A stretch of 64,000 nt of DNA from the NCBI RefSeq assembly GCF_040500525.1, contig NZ_CP159403.1:1535001-1599000 (forward strand), written 5' to 3'. Below the pieces are notes generated by a model. That model was not told the DNA's origin and did no database searches. It saw only the letters and a list, made by a program, of their open reading frames with translations. Origin of the DNA: Azospirillum formosense (GTDB lineage: Bacteria > Pseudomonadota > Alphaproteobacteria > Azospirillales > Azospirillaceae). Positions within the stretch are counted from its first letter, which is position 1, and every line of letters starts with the position of its first letter. The translations under genes were made by a program, and so were the position numbers. This document shows positions 56,376 to 64,000 of this stretch, one piece after another.

Positions 56376-57149
56376 ATGCGCCACGCCGCCCTCGCGGGCC
56401 TCACCCTCGCCGCCGGGCTGCTAGCCCTTGCCGGGACGGCCCGCGCGCAGGACGACGAGCGCATGGCGCTGTCGTCGGAGCTGCCCATCACCGTCGAGGA
56501 CGCCGCCGCCATCGAGAAGGGCAGCGTCGACGTCAAGGTCCGCGCCTTCTTCGACCGGCTGAAGGGGGACGGCGGACGCAACCGCCTGACCTTCGACCCG
56601 GAACTCCAGGTCGGCGTCGCCAACGGTCTGGCGCTGAAGGTCAATCCCGGCTACCGCGTCGGCAACGCCGACGACGCGCAGCAGGGCGACGTCAAGCTGT
56701 CCGCCGAATACAACATCCGCGAACCGTCGCAGGGCCGGCTGGGCCTGTCGGTGGAGCCGGTGGTCAGCATTCCCTACGGATCGGGGAGCAAGACGACGGA
56801 GGCCGGGATCACCGGGCGCCTGACCCAGCCGCTCGGCACCGCCGCCGCCGCACCGCGCCTGCACGCCAACCTGTCCTGGCGCCACCTCTTCGATCCGGAG
56901 CCGGGCGAGCGCGACAACCGCTTCATCATGGCCGCCGGGATGAACGCCCCGGTCGGTCCCGCCACCGCTGTGGCCTTCGACGTGGTGCGCGAGCAATCCC
57001 AGGAGCGCGGCAAGGCCGACAACTTCGTGGAGGTCGGCATCCGGCATCTCGTCGGCGAGAACCTCGCCGTGGGAGCCGGGGTCGGCGTCGGGTTCGGTCC
57101 CGATTCGCCCCGCTACCGGCTGCTGCTGGGCGTGCAGCGGTCGTTTTAA
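56376..57149 (+). CDS. Outer-membrane beta-barrel-like protein, unknown
   Basis: 257 residues with signal peptide 1-24 (MRHAALAGLTLAAGLLALAG... ARA). Mature part is an array of amphipathic strands (SVDVKVRAFFDRLKG, then LQVGVANGLALKVNPGYRVG, GLSVEPVVSIPYGSGS, LHANLSWRHLFDPEPGERDN) ending with the hydrophobic RYRLLLGVQRSF, with a terminal Phe as in outer-membrane porins. I do not know the family or ligand. The frame opens far upstream but the signal peptide fixes the start. Confidence 0.78.
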   Translation: MRHAALAGLTLAAGLLALAGTARAQDDERMALSSELPITVEDAAAIEKGSVDVKVRAFFDRLKGDGGRNRLTFDPELQVGVANGLALKVNPGYRVGNADDAQQGDVKLSAEYNIREPSQGRLGLSVEPVVSIPYGSGSKTTEAGITGRLTQPLGTAAAAPRLHANLSWRHLFDPEPGERDNRFIMAAGMNAPVGPATAVAFDVVREQSQERGKADNFVEVGIRHLVGENLAVGAGVGVGFGPDSPRYRLLLGVQRSF

Positions 57150-57345
57150 AGTCGTTGTCCGGAAACGACAAAACGCGCGCAAAGCCTTTCGGCAATGCGC
57201 GCGGCACTCTCAACCGGGGTTCGGTGCAACCGAGAGTCGGAGTCGTCCTGGTGTGGGGCTTGACACCCGACCGCGGAGTTTGCTGCCCCGCGGTGACGTC
57301 ACCAGAATCGCCTGGATGCGCTCCGGCGCCTCCAGGCGGTCAGCC

Positions 57346-57648
57346 TCAGGCCGCGGCGGCCTGCTGCTTGTCCTGCGCCTTGGCGATGCGGCGCTTCAGG
57401 CGGCGCGCGTCCAGGCTGAGGACCTCGTCCTTCGCGTCGAGCAGGAAGGCGTCGAGGCCGCCCTTGTGCTCGATCGAACGGATCGCGTTGGTGGAGATAC
57501 GCAGGCGCACCATCTGACCCAGAGCGTCGCTCAGCAGCGCGGTTTCCTGCAGGTTCGGCTGGAAACGGCGGCGGGTCTTGTTGTTGGCGTGGCTGACGTT
57601 GTTGCCAAACTGCGTGCCCTTACCGGTCACGGAGCACCGACGTGCCAT
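57346..57648 (-). CDS. rpmB: 50S ribosomal protein L28
   Basis: 100 residues, start MARRCSVTGKGTQFGNNVSH with AAGGAT site. It has the L28 signature KTRRRFQPNLQ and RLRISTNAIRSIEHKGGLDA. The extra C-terminal helix (RRLKRRIAKAQDKQ) is normal in alphaproteobacteria. It belongs to the large ribosomal subunit. Single-gene transcript as usual for this family. Confidence 0.96.
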   Translation of the reverse strand: MARRCSVTGKGTQFGNNVSHANNKTRRRFQPNLQETALLSDALGQMVRLRISTNAIRSIEHKGGLDAFLLDAKDEVLSLDARRLKRRIAKAQDKQQAAAA

Positions 57649-57730
57649 CGGACTGATCCTTTATTTTAGCAAATGAAACCCGGTCCCGGGCAGCATTCCG
57701 CCCGAAGGAGGCGGCGTTATAGTCGAACAA

Positions 57731-57768
57731 GCGCGCGCCCGTCAAGGAAGGAAGAGACGGGCGCGCGC
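57731..57768 (-). terminator. Strong hairpin after the phasin gene
   Basis: 13-bp stem GCGCGCGCCCGTC / GACGGGCGCGCGC with a 12-base loop between the phasin stop and rpmB. A second smaller hairpin (CGGTCCCC/GGGGACCG) stands at about 57776-57799. Acts on the minus strand; T-run weak. Confidence 0.6.
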
Positions 57769-57812
57769 CGATCGACGGTCCCCGGGCCGGCGGGGACCGC
57801 GATCCGGTGGAA

Positions 57813-58637
57813 TCACTCGGCGGCGGGAGCGGCGGCCTTCGGGGCCTCCGGCTTCGGCGCGTCCGCCTTGGCGGCCTCGGCCTTGGGGGCTTCGACCTTC
57901 GGAGCCTCAGCCTTCACGTCCGCCTTCTTCTCCTCAACCTTCGGGGCTGCCTTCACGTCGGCCTTCACTTCGGCCTTCACGTCGGCCTTCGGGGCCTCCG
58001 CCTTGAGAGCGGGGGCGGAAGTCGCCTCGACCTTCGGAGTTTCAGCCTTCACCGGCTCCGCCTTCGGAGCGGGCGCCTCGGCCTTCGGGGCAGCCTTGGG
58101 AGCGGCGGCCTTGGCCGGAGCAGCCTTGCGGGCCGCCGGTGCCTTCTTCGGCGCCGGAGCGGGAGCCGGCTCGGCCTTCGCTTCCGCCTTCACCTCGGCC
58201 TTCTTCTCTTCGACCTTGGGCGCCTCGACCTTCGGAGCCGCCACGGCGACCGGAGCGGCCTTGGGCGCCGGGGCGGCCGGGGCCAGGGCCACCGGGCTGA
58301 CGCCCAGCTCGGCGGCGATCTTGGAGGAGACGTCGAGGACGGTCTGCACCTGGTTGACGACTCGGGCCTGGGCGACGGACGCCCATTCGCGCTGCACGGC
58401 GACGAGGTCCGCCGGGCTGCGCACCTTGGCGAACTCACCGGCGAGCTGGGTCGTCTCGCCGATGCCGGCGGTCACGCCGTCGAGCAGGCGGCGGCAGCCG
58501 TCCTGCATCACGCCGGCGACGCGGGTGGTGCGGGCGGCGTAGGTCTCGGCGTTCGCCTTGCCCAGCGGCGCCAGAGCCAGGGGGCTCAAAGCCAGGGGAT
58601 TGAAGCGCTCGAAAAGATCCAGAAAGTTGGCGGCCAT
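57813..58637 (-). CDS. Phasin-domain protein with a long Lys/Ala/Pro tail
   Basis: 274 residues. The first 115 are a phasin-like helical domain (TTRVAGVMQDGCRRLLDGVT, EFAKVRSPADLVAVQREWAS, QTVLDVSSKIAAELGVSPVA), which coats polyhydroxyalkanoate granules. Residues 116-274 are a repetitive tail of Ala, Pro, Lys and Glu with the units APKVEAPKVEEKKAEVKAEA and related, as in the DNA-binding tail of PhaF proteins. It could link granules to nucleoid, which I infer. Start behind TTAAGGAC. Confidence 0.85.
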   Translation of the reverse strand: MAANFLDLFERFNPLALSPLALAPLGKANAETYAARTTRVAGVMQDGCRRLLDGVTAGIGETTQLAGEFAKVRSPADLVAVQREWASVAQARVVNQVQTVLDVSSKIAAELGVSPVALAPAAPAPKAAPVAVAAPKVEAPKVEEKKAEVKAEAKAEPAPAPAPKKAPAARKAAPAKAAAPKAAPKAEAPAPKAEPVKAETPKVEATSAPALKAEAPKADVKAEVKADVKAAPKVEEKKADVKAEAPKVEAPKAEAAKADAPKPEAPKAAAPAAE

Positions 58638-58833
58638 GTCCTTAAGGTCTCCCGTTGACGACTCGACGCGGAGGCGGTGTCGGACAAGTCAACTCCGGCT
58701 CATACCCCAGGAGACTGCGGGCAAACCTCTCGCCCAAGCGCCGCGAAGACGCTCCTTTCCCGCCCATGCCACCTTATGCACGGGAGAATCGCGGCGCAAC
58801 GGAAATGTTGCGGTGCAGCATACCCGAAAGGAC

Positions 58834-59838
58834 CTACTCCACCGGGCGCCCGAGGAACTTTTCAAGCAGAACGCGTGCAGCGGCGGTGGGGGTGACGGCG
58901 CCGCCGGTGACCCGCGCTTCCAGCGCCGGCAGGTCGGCGCGCACGGCGGGATGCGCCTTGAAGGCGTCCACCAGCGTCTCGCGGATCTCGCTCCACAGCC
59001 AGGCGCGGGCCTGCTCGGCGCGGCGCGTGGCGCGGACTCCGGACGCCTCGGTGACCGCCTTGTGCTCCCCGATGGTGTCCCACACCGAATCGATGCCGGC
59101 CCGGGTGATGGCCGAGCAGCTCAGCACCGGCACGCGCCAGTCGCCGTGGCGCAGCAGGGTCAGGGCGTGGCGATAGTCCGCGACGGTATGACGCGCCGTG
59201 TTGGCGAGGTCGCCGTCCGCCTTGTTGACCACCACGAGGTCGGCCAGCTCGACGATGCCCTTCTTGATGCCCTGAAGCTCGTCGCCCCCGGCGGGCAGAA
59301 GCAGCAGCATGAACAGGTCCACCATGTCGGCCACCGCCGTCTCCGACTGGCCGACGCCCACCGTCTCCACCACGATCACGTCGAAGCCCGCCGCCTCGCA
59401 GATCAGCATGGCCTCGCGCGTGCGGCGCGCCACGCCGCCCAGCGTGGCGCCGGCCGGCGAGGGACGGATGAAGGCGTTCGGTTCGCGCGACAGGTCCACC
59501 ATGCGGGTCTTGTCGCCCAGGATGGAGCCGCCGGTGCGCTGCGACGACGGGTCGATGGCCAGCACCGCCACCTTGTGCCCCCGCGCGATGACGTGCTGCC
59601 CGAACGCCTCGATGAAGGTCGACTTGCCCACCCCCGGCACGCCGGAAATGCCCACCCGCACCGAGTTGCCGGTGTGGGGCAGCAGCGTCTCCAGCAGGGC
59701 GTCGGCCTGGGCGCGGTGGTCGCGCCGGGTCGATTCGATCAGCGTGATGGCGCGGGCGAGCGCGCGGCGGTCACCCCGCAGCACCGCGTCGGCGAGCGCG
59801 GCGGGGGTGTTGAGGGCGGGGGCGGGATCGGTCGTCAT
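58834..59838 (-). CDS. meaB: Methylmalonyl-CoA mutase-associated GTPase MeaB
   Basis: 334 residues, G3E-type GTPase. Walker A GISGVPGVGKST, then AIDPSSQRTGGSILGDKTRM, VVETVGVGQSETAVADMVD and NKADG. MeaB protects and reactivates methylmalonyl-CoA mutase, an enzyme that needs adenosylcobalamin, so it links functionally to the cobalamin import operon at 17-23 kb. The mutase genes are not in this window. Start MTTDPAPALNTP. Confidence 0.95.
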   Translation of the reverse strand: MTTDPAPALNTPAALADAVLRGDRRALARAITLIESTRRDHRAQADALLETLLPHTGNSVRVGISGVPGVGKSTFIEAFGQHVIARGHKVAVLAIDPSSQRTGGSILGDKTRMVDLSREPNAFIRPSPAGATLGGVARRTREAMLICEAAGFDVIVVETVGVGQSETAVADMVDLFMLLLLPAGGDELQGIKKGIVELADLVVVNKADGDLANTARHTVADYRHALTLLRHGDWRVPVLSCSAITRAGIDSVWDTIGEHKAVTEASGVRATRRAEQARAWLWSEIRETLVDAFKAHPAVRADLPALEARVTGGAVTPTAAARVLLEKFLGRPVE

Positions 59839-59906
59839 GGCAGGACCCTAGCGGGCGCCGCGGGCGCGGTGAAGCCCCCGCGTCGATCCACCGGCTTCGA
59901 CGGGCG

Positions 59907-60464
59907 TCACGCCGGCTTCGGAACCAGACCGTCCAACCAGACTTCCAGCGCGGCGAACAGGGCGACCGCCGTGGCGCAGGCGTCCTGCGCCGACTCGGGT
60001 GCCTCCAGATCGCTTTCCAGCCGGGCGAGCAGCGCCTTCCACCGGCCGGCCATGTCGATCCCGGCCGACGCCAGGAAACGCGCGCCGCGCGCCGCGTCGA
60101 AGCCCAGCGCGCGGGTGACGTTGGGCAGCATCGCCCGGCCGCCATGGGCGGAGCCGTCGAGCACGTAGCGCGCGGCCAGCCGGGCCGGCACGCCGTCCAG
60201 CGCCGGCAGCGCCCCGGCCACCGGCAGGGCGTCCGCGTCCACCCCCAGGTCGGCCAGATCGGCGCGCAGCAGGTCCAGCCGCTCGGCCCCCTCGCCCAGC
60301 GCCCGCTCGATGGGGGCGTTGAAGCCGTGCAGGGCGATCAGGGCGTCGCGGTACTCCTCCACGGTGATCGCCGGGCTGGTCAGCGGGCGCAGGACCGCCG
60401 CCCGGTCGAGCCGTTCATGGATGTCGCGGGTCGCCTCGCGCAACGCCTGCCGTACGGGTCCCAA
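59907..60464 (-). CDS. Heme oxygenase (biliverdin-forming, BphO/HmuO-type)
   Basis: 185 residues, starting with TTG at 60464 (GGAG seven bases upstream). The proximal heme ligand His16 lies in LREATRDIHERLDRA, and a glycine-rich distal helix reads RYVLDGSAHGGRAMLPNV. It opens heme to biliverdin, CO and iron. In related bacteria it sits beside a bacteriophytochrome; none is here. It may serve iron release or a distant phytochrome. It converges with nothing and is preceded by the ATM1-type exporter on the same strand. Confidence 0.82.
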   Translation of the reverse strand: MGPVRQALREATRDIHERLDRAAVLRPLTSPAITVEEYRDALIALHGFNAPIERALGEGAERLDLLRADLADLGVDADALPVAGALPALDGVPARLAARYVLDGSAHGGRAMLPNVTRALGFDAARGARFLASAGIDMAGRWKALLARLESDLEAPESAQDACATAVALFAALEVWLDGLVPKPA

Positions 60465-60506
60465 GGAAATGCTCCGTCGTGTCGGTTGGATCGGGTGGGA
60501 AAGGGC

Positions 60507-62366
60507 TCAGGTGGGGGCGAGGACTTCGGGAACCGGCTCCGGCCCCTGCGAGGATTCCTGCTGCCGCGCCCACAATGCGGCATAGGCGCCGCCGCGCGAC
60601 AGCAATTCCATGTGCCGCCCCCGTTCGATCACACGCCCGGCCTCCATCACCAGGATCTCGTCGGCGTCGATCACGGTGGACAGGCGGTGCGCGATGACCA
60701 GCGTGGTGCGGCCCCGGCTGACCTCCCGCAGGTTGGCCTGGATCTCCCGCTCGGTGTGGGTGTCGAGCGCCGAGGTCGCCTCGTCGAACAGCAGGATCGC
60801 CGGGTTCTTCAGGATGGTGCGGGCAATGGCGACGCGCTGCTTCTCGCCGCCGGACAGCTTCAGCCCGCGCTCCCCCACCGTGGTCTCGTAACCGTCGGGC
60901 AACGCCATGATGAAATTGTGGATGTGGGCCAGCCGGGCCGCCTGCTCGACCTCCGCCGGGCTGGCGCCGGGACGGCCGTAGGCGATGTTGTAGTAGACCG
61001 TGTCGTTGAACAGCACCGTGTCCTGCGGGACGATGCCGATGGCGCCGCGCAGCGATTGCTGGGTCACCTCCCGGATGTCCTGCCCGTCGATCAGGATGCC
61101 GCCGCCCGACACGTCGTAGAAGCGGAACAGCAGCCGCCCGATGGTCGATTTGCCCGCCCCGGACGGCCCCACGATGGCCACCGTCCGCCCGGCGGGCACG
61201 GTGAAGCTCACCCCCTTGAGGATCGGGCGCCGCGGGTCGTAGCCGAACTCCACCCCGTCGAAGCGCAACTCGCCCCCCGTGATGGCCAGCGGCGGCGCGC
61301 CCGGCCGGTCGGCGACCTCGCGGTCCACCGACAGCAGAGTCACCATCGACTCCACGTCGATCAGCGCCTGCTTGATCTCGCGGTACACCACCCCGAAGAA
61401 GTTCAGCGGCTGGTAGAGCTGGAGCAAATAGGTGTTCACCAGCACGAAGTCGCCCAGCGTCATCGTGCCGTTGACGATGCCGCGCGCCGCCATGCCCATG
61501 ACCACCGCCAGCCCCAGCGAGATGATCGCCGACTGGCCGATGTTCAGCAGCGACAGGCTGCGCTGGCTCTTCACCGCCGCCTGCTCGTAGGAGGCCAGCG
61601 CCTGGTCGTAGCGCCGGGCCTCGTGCCCCTCGTTGCCGAAATACTTGACGGTCTCGTAGTTCAGCAGGCTGTCCACCGCCTTGGTGTTGGCCTTGTTGTC
61701 GGTCTCGTTCATGGCGCGGCGGAACTGGATGCGCCATTCCGACACGAAGAAGGTGTAGGCGATGTAGCTGCCCACCGTGGCGAAGGTCGCCAGCGCGAAC
61801 CAGCCGTCGAACATCCGCCACAGGATCACGCAGACCAGCGTGATCTCCACCAGCGTCGGCACGATGGAGAACAGGGCGTAGCGCAGCAGCGTCTCGATGG
61901 CGCGGGTGCCGCGCTCCAGCGAACGGGTCAGGCCGCCGGTCTGCCGCTCCAGATGGAAGCGCAGCGACAGGGCGTGCAGATGCTGGAAGACCGACAGGGC
62001 GACCTTGCGGATCGTGCGCTGGGCGACGTTGGCGAACACCGCGTCGCGCAGCTCGGCGAAGACCAGCGACATCACCCGCGCCAGACCATAGGCAACGATC
62101 AGCCCCAGCGGGATCGTCACCAGCGCCCCGGCGTCGCCCGGCGACAGGGCGTCGACCGCCCGCTTGTAGAAGATCGGCACCCAGACGTTCGCCACCTTGG
62201 CGCCGACCAGCAGGACCAGCGCCACCACCACGCGCAGCTTCGTCTCGAAGGAATCCCGCGGCCACAGATAGGGCACGAGCGAGCGCAGCGCCGCCATGTC
62301 GCCGGTGCTGGACGCGGCCTCCGCGTAGGTGGGGGCCGGGCTGGGGTTGCTGGTGCGGCGGCGCAT
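60507..62366 (-). CDS. ATM1/HMT1-family ABC exporter (fused permease-ATPase)
   Basis: 619 residues. Six membrane segments (about 45-320), then an ATPase domain with Walker A GPSGAGKST, Q-loop IVPQDTVLFNDTVYYNIAYG, signature LSGGEKQR, Walker B ILLFDEATSALD and switch His IAHRLST. Atm1-type family members export glutathione-sulfur or metal compounds in Fe-S or heavy-metal homeostasis. Long N-terminal 40-residue tail. Located next to the heme oxygenase, hinting at iron or heme-related export. Confidence 0.93.
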   Translation of the reverse strand: MRRRTSNPSPAPTYAEAASSTGDMAALRSLVPYLWPRDSFETKLRVVVALVLLVGAKVANVWVPIFYKRAVDALSPGDAGALVTIPLGLIVAYGLARVMSLVFAELRDAVFANVAQRTIRKVALSVFQHLHALSLRFHLERQTGGLTRSLERGTRAIETLLRYALFSIVPTLVEITLVCVILWRMFDGWFALATFATVGSYIAYTFFVSEWRIQFRRAMNETDNKANTKAVDSLLNYETVKYFGNEGHEARRYDQALASYEQAAVKSQRSLSLLNIGQSAIISLGLAVVMGMAARGIVNGTMTLGDFVLVNTYLLQLYQPLNFFGVVYREIKQALIDVESMVTLLSVDREVADRPGAPPLAITGGELRFDGVEFGYDPRRPILKGVSFTVPAGRTVAIVGPSGAGKSTIGRLLFRFYDVSGGGILIDGQDIREVTQQSLRGAIGIVPQDTVLFNDTVYYNIAYGRPGASPAEVEQAARLAHIHNFIMALPDGYETTVGERGLKLSGGEKQRVAIARTILKNPAILLFDEATSALDTHTEREIQANLREVSRGRTTLVIAHRLSTVIDADEILVMEAGRVIERGRHMELLSRGGAYAALWARQQESSQGPEPVPEVLAPT

Positions 62367-62610
62367 GGAGAAGTCCGGGAAATGGGTCGGTTGCCAAAAG
62401 CGGCTGCCCTAAACTAGGGCGGCGAGCGCCGCCAACCAAGGAAGACGGGCCGTGCGCCGGTTGCATGGCGGTCCGCCGGAGGATTTTCACACGGTTTGCG
62501 GGAATCGGTCTCCGAAAAATTGCACGCGGACGAATGGATAAAACCGTATTAGACTTAAAGCCTATCTCCGTCGGCGAGGGCTGCGGAGCGACTGCCGCAT
62601 AGGGCCGAAC

Positions 62611-64000
62611 GTGCTGAAGAACCTCTCCCTGACCGCCAAACTGTCCCTGCTGAACGTGCTGGGGCTGTTCATCCTGGCCATCGTGCTGACGCTGGCCTCC
62701 AGCCGGGTGTTGAGCGACCGCAGCGCCGCCTCCGCGCAGGAGCAGCGGGAGCGCAGCATGGCGCTGGCCCACATGCTGCTGAAGCAGAACGGCGCCGACT
62801 ACAGCCTGCGCGACGGCGCGCTCTATGTCGGATCGGTGCGGATCGACGGCGACACCCGCATGGTCGACCAGATCCGCGAGCTGACCGGCGGTGCGGCCAC
62901 GGTCTTCCGCGGCGACACCCGCGTCGCCACCACCGTGCAGAACGCCGACGGCAGCCGGGCCAACGGCACGAAGCTGGGCGCCGGGCCGGTCTTCGACAGC
63001 GTCATCATCCAGCGCAAGCCCTACCGCGGCGAGGCCGACATCCTGGGCGAGCGCTACTTCACCTCCTACGACCCGCTGCTCGACGCCTCCGGCTCGGTGG
63101 TCGGCGTGCTGTTCGTCGGGCTGAAGCGGGCCGACGTGCTGAGGGTGGTGGACGAGGTGGAGCGCACCATCCTGGTGGTGGCGCCGCTGGTCACGCTGGC
63201 CTTCGGCCTGGTCAGCTTCTTCCTGGTCCGCCGCCAGATGGGCGCGGTGCGGGCGATGAGCGCGACCATGCACGACCTCGCCGCCGACAAGCTGGACGTC
63301 GCCGTTCCCGGCCTCGACCGCCGCGACGAGATCGGGCAGATGGCCCAGGCGGTGCAGGTGTTCAAGGACAACGCCATCCAGAAGAAGGCGATGGACGAGG
63401 CCGAGCGCGAGCGCCTGGAGGCCGAGCGCCGCGCCGACGAGGCGCAGCGCGCCCGCGAGAAGGCCATCGGCGAGGAGATCGCCGCGCTGATCGACGGCGT
63501 GTCCAAGGGCGACCTGTCGCGCCGCCTGGAGCTGGCCGGTAAGGACGGCTTCTACCGGACCATGTCGGAAGGCATCAACCGGCTGACCGACACGGTCGAG
63601 GCGGTCATCGCCGACCTCGGCGCGGTGCTCAGCGCGCTCGCCCAGGGCGACCTCAACAAGCGCGTCGAGCGCGACTATGAAGGCGCCTTCCAGACGCTGA
63701 AGACCGACGTCAACGCCACATCCGCCAAGCTGTCGGAGATCGTCGGCCAGATCACCCAGGCGGCGGACACCATCGCCTCGGCGGCCGGGGAGGTCTCCAT
63801 CGGCTCCTCCGATCTCGCGGAGCGGACGGAGCAGCAGGCGTCCTCTCTGGAGGAGACGGCGGCGAGCATGGAGGAGCTGGGGGCGACCGTGCGCTCCAAC
63901 GCCGACAACGCCCAGCGCGCCAACGGCATGGCGGCCGACGCCCGCACCGCCGCGGAGTCCGGCGGCACGGTGGCGGATTCGGCGATCGAGGCGATGAAGC
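62611..64000 (+). CDS. Methyl-accepting chemotaxis protein, Cache sensor (3' end beyond window)
   Basis: 463 residues seen; the gene runs off the right edge. Start GTG 62611 (VLKNLSLTAKLSLLNVLGLF). First membrane segment 13-31, periplasmic single Cache-type sensor 32-185 (YFTSYDPLLDASGSVVGVLF near its end), second segment 186-206, two HAMP-like segments, then the methyl-accepting domain starting near 370 (EVSIGSSDLAERTEQQASSL, then EETAASMEELGATVRSNADN). It would sense small carboxylates or amino acids for chemotaxis. The cytoplasmic tip is outside the window. Confidence 0.93.
   Translation, partial: MLKNLSLTAKLSLLNVLGLFILAIVLTLASSRVLSDRSAASAQEQRERSMALAHMLLKQNGADYSLRDGALYVGSVRIDGDTRMVDQIRELTGGAATVFRGDTRVATTVQNADGSRANGTKLGAGPVFDSVIIQRKPYRGEADILGERYFTSYDPLLDASGSVVGVLFVGLKRADVLRVVDEVERTILVVAPLVTLAFGLVSFFLVRRQMGAVRAMSATMHDLAADKLDVAVPGLDRRDEIGQMAQAVQVFKDNAIQKKAMDEAERERLEAERRADEAQRAREKAIGEEIAALIDGVSKGDLSRRLELAGKDGFYRTMSEGINRLTDTVEAVIADLGAVLSALAQGDLNKRVERDYEGAFQTLKTDVNATSAKLSEIVGQITQAADTIASAAGEVSIGSSDLAERTEQQASSLEETAASMEELGATVRSNADNAQRANGMAADARTAAESGGTVADSAIEAMK

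Noticed and set aside
58007..58300. Repetitive Ala/Lys/Pro region as assembly artefact
   Set aside because: The frame stays open through the entire tail, the units vary, and the composition is as expected for phasin tails.

Overview
The window is very GC-rich DNA from an alphaproteobacterium. I infer a Rhodospirillales member, most likely Azospirillum or a close relative. The reasons are the pckA / chvI-chvG / hprK-rapZ-ptsM-ptsH-ptsI order, a GTP-type PEP carboxykinase, a lone motA, a phasin, bacterial heme oxygenase and many sensory proteins. No rRNA, tRNA, CRISPR array, phage or IS gene is visible, so it reads as ordinary chromosomal or chromid backbone with an iron and cobalamin uptake section in the middle.

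Layout. 1-5.7 kb: end of an unknown gene, a small ORF, a FemAB-like protein, motA, pckA and a HugZ-like PPOX protein. 5.9-13.2 kb: the regulatory core, with acid/envelope-stress regulators ChvI-ChvG, then HPr kinase, RapZ, an EIIA of the mannose family, HPr and enzyme I. There is no sugar permease, so this is a regulatory phosphorelay. 13.6-17 kb: unknown genes and a TerC membrane protein with a peculiar duplicated leader. 17.5-23.2 kb: a cobalamin riboswitch followed by the coupled operon btuB-btuF-btuC-btuD and one unknown gene. 23.2-25.4 kb: DUF3325 / PepSY / DUF3649 iron-uptake genes. 26.2-29 kb: a nitrate/sulfonate/taurine-type ABC importer. 29.5-35.2 kb: a three-gene operon pairing a periplasmic 5'-nucleotidase-like protein that lacks its metal ligands with two histidine-kinase proteins. 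35.4-40.3 kb: a YqjI/NfeR-like metal repressor, DUF2218 and a ferric-siderophore ABC importer. 40.3-47.3 kb: FMN hydroxyacid dehydrogenase, Sel1-repeat protein, PiuC hydroxylase, a Fiu/PiuA-type siderophore receptor and a LysR-HTH/TrpD2 fusion, with iron-box-like palindromes upstream. 47.3-64 kb: housekeeping genes (PAP2, ahcY, Hsp33, argF, argD, ABC-2 permease, recX, rpmB, phasin, meaB, heme oxygenase, ATM1-type exporter) and a truncated chemoreceptor at the right edge.

How it fits together. PTS proteins, HprK, RapZ, ChvIG and PckA link carbon/nitrogen state to envelope and gluconeogenic control. Cobalamin import fits with MeaB, the chaperone GTPase of B12-dependent methylmalonyl-CoA mutase. 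Five candidate iron-control palindromes stand near the siderophore and PepSY genes, suggesting Fur/Irr-type control.

The points I consider most worth a second look are: the duplicated, covarying leader element upstream of terC; the pseudo-5'-nucleotidase/two-kinase operon; the LysR-HTH/TrpD2 fusion; RapZ with Met in place of the Walker A lysine; and the unknown fifth gene of the cobalamin operon. All functional statements come from reading translated sequence and motifs, with no database search.
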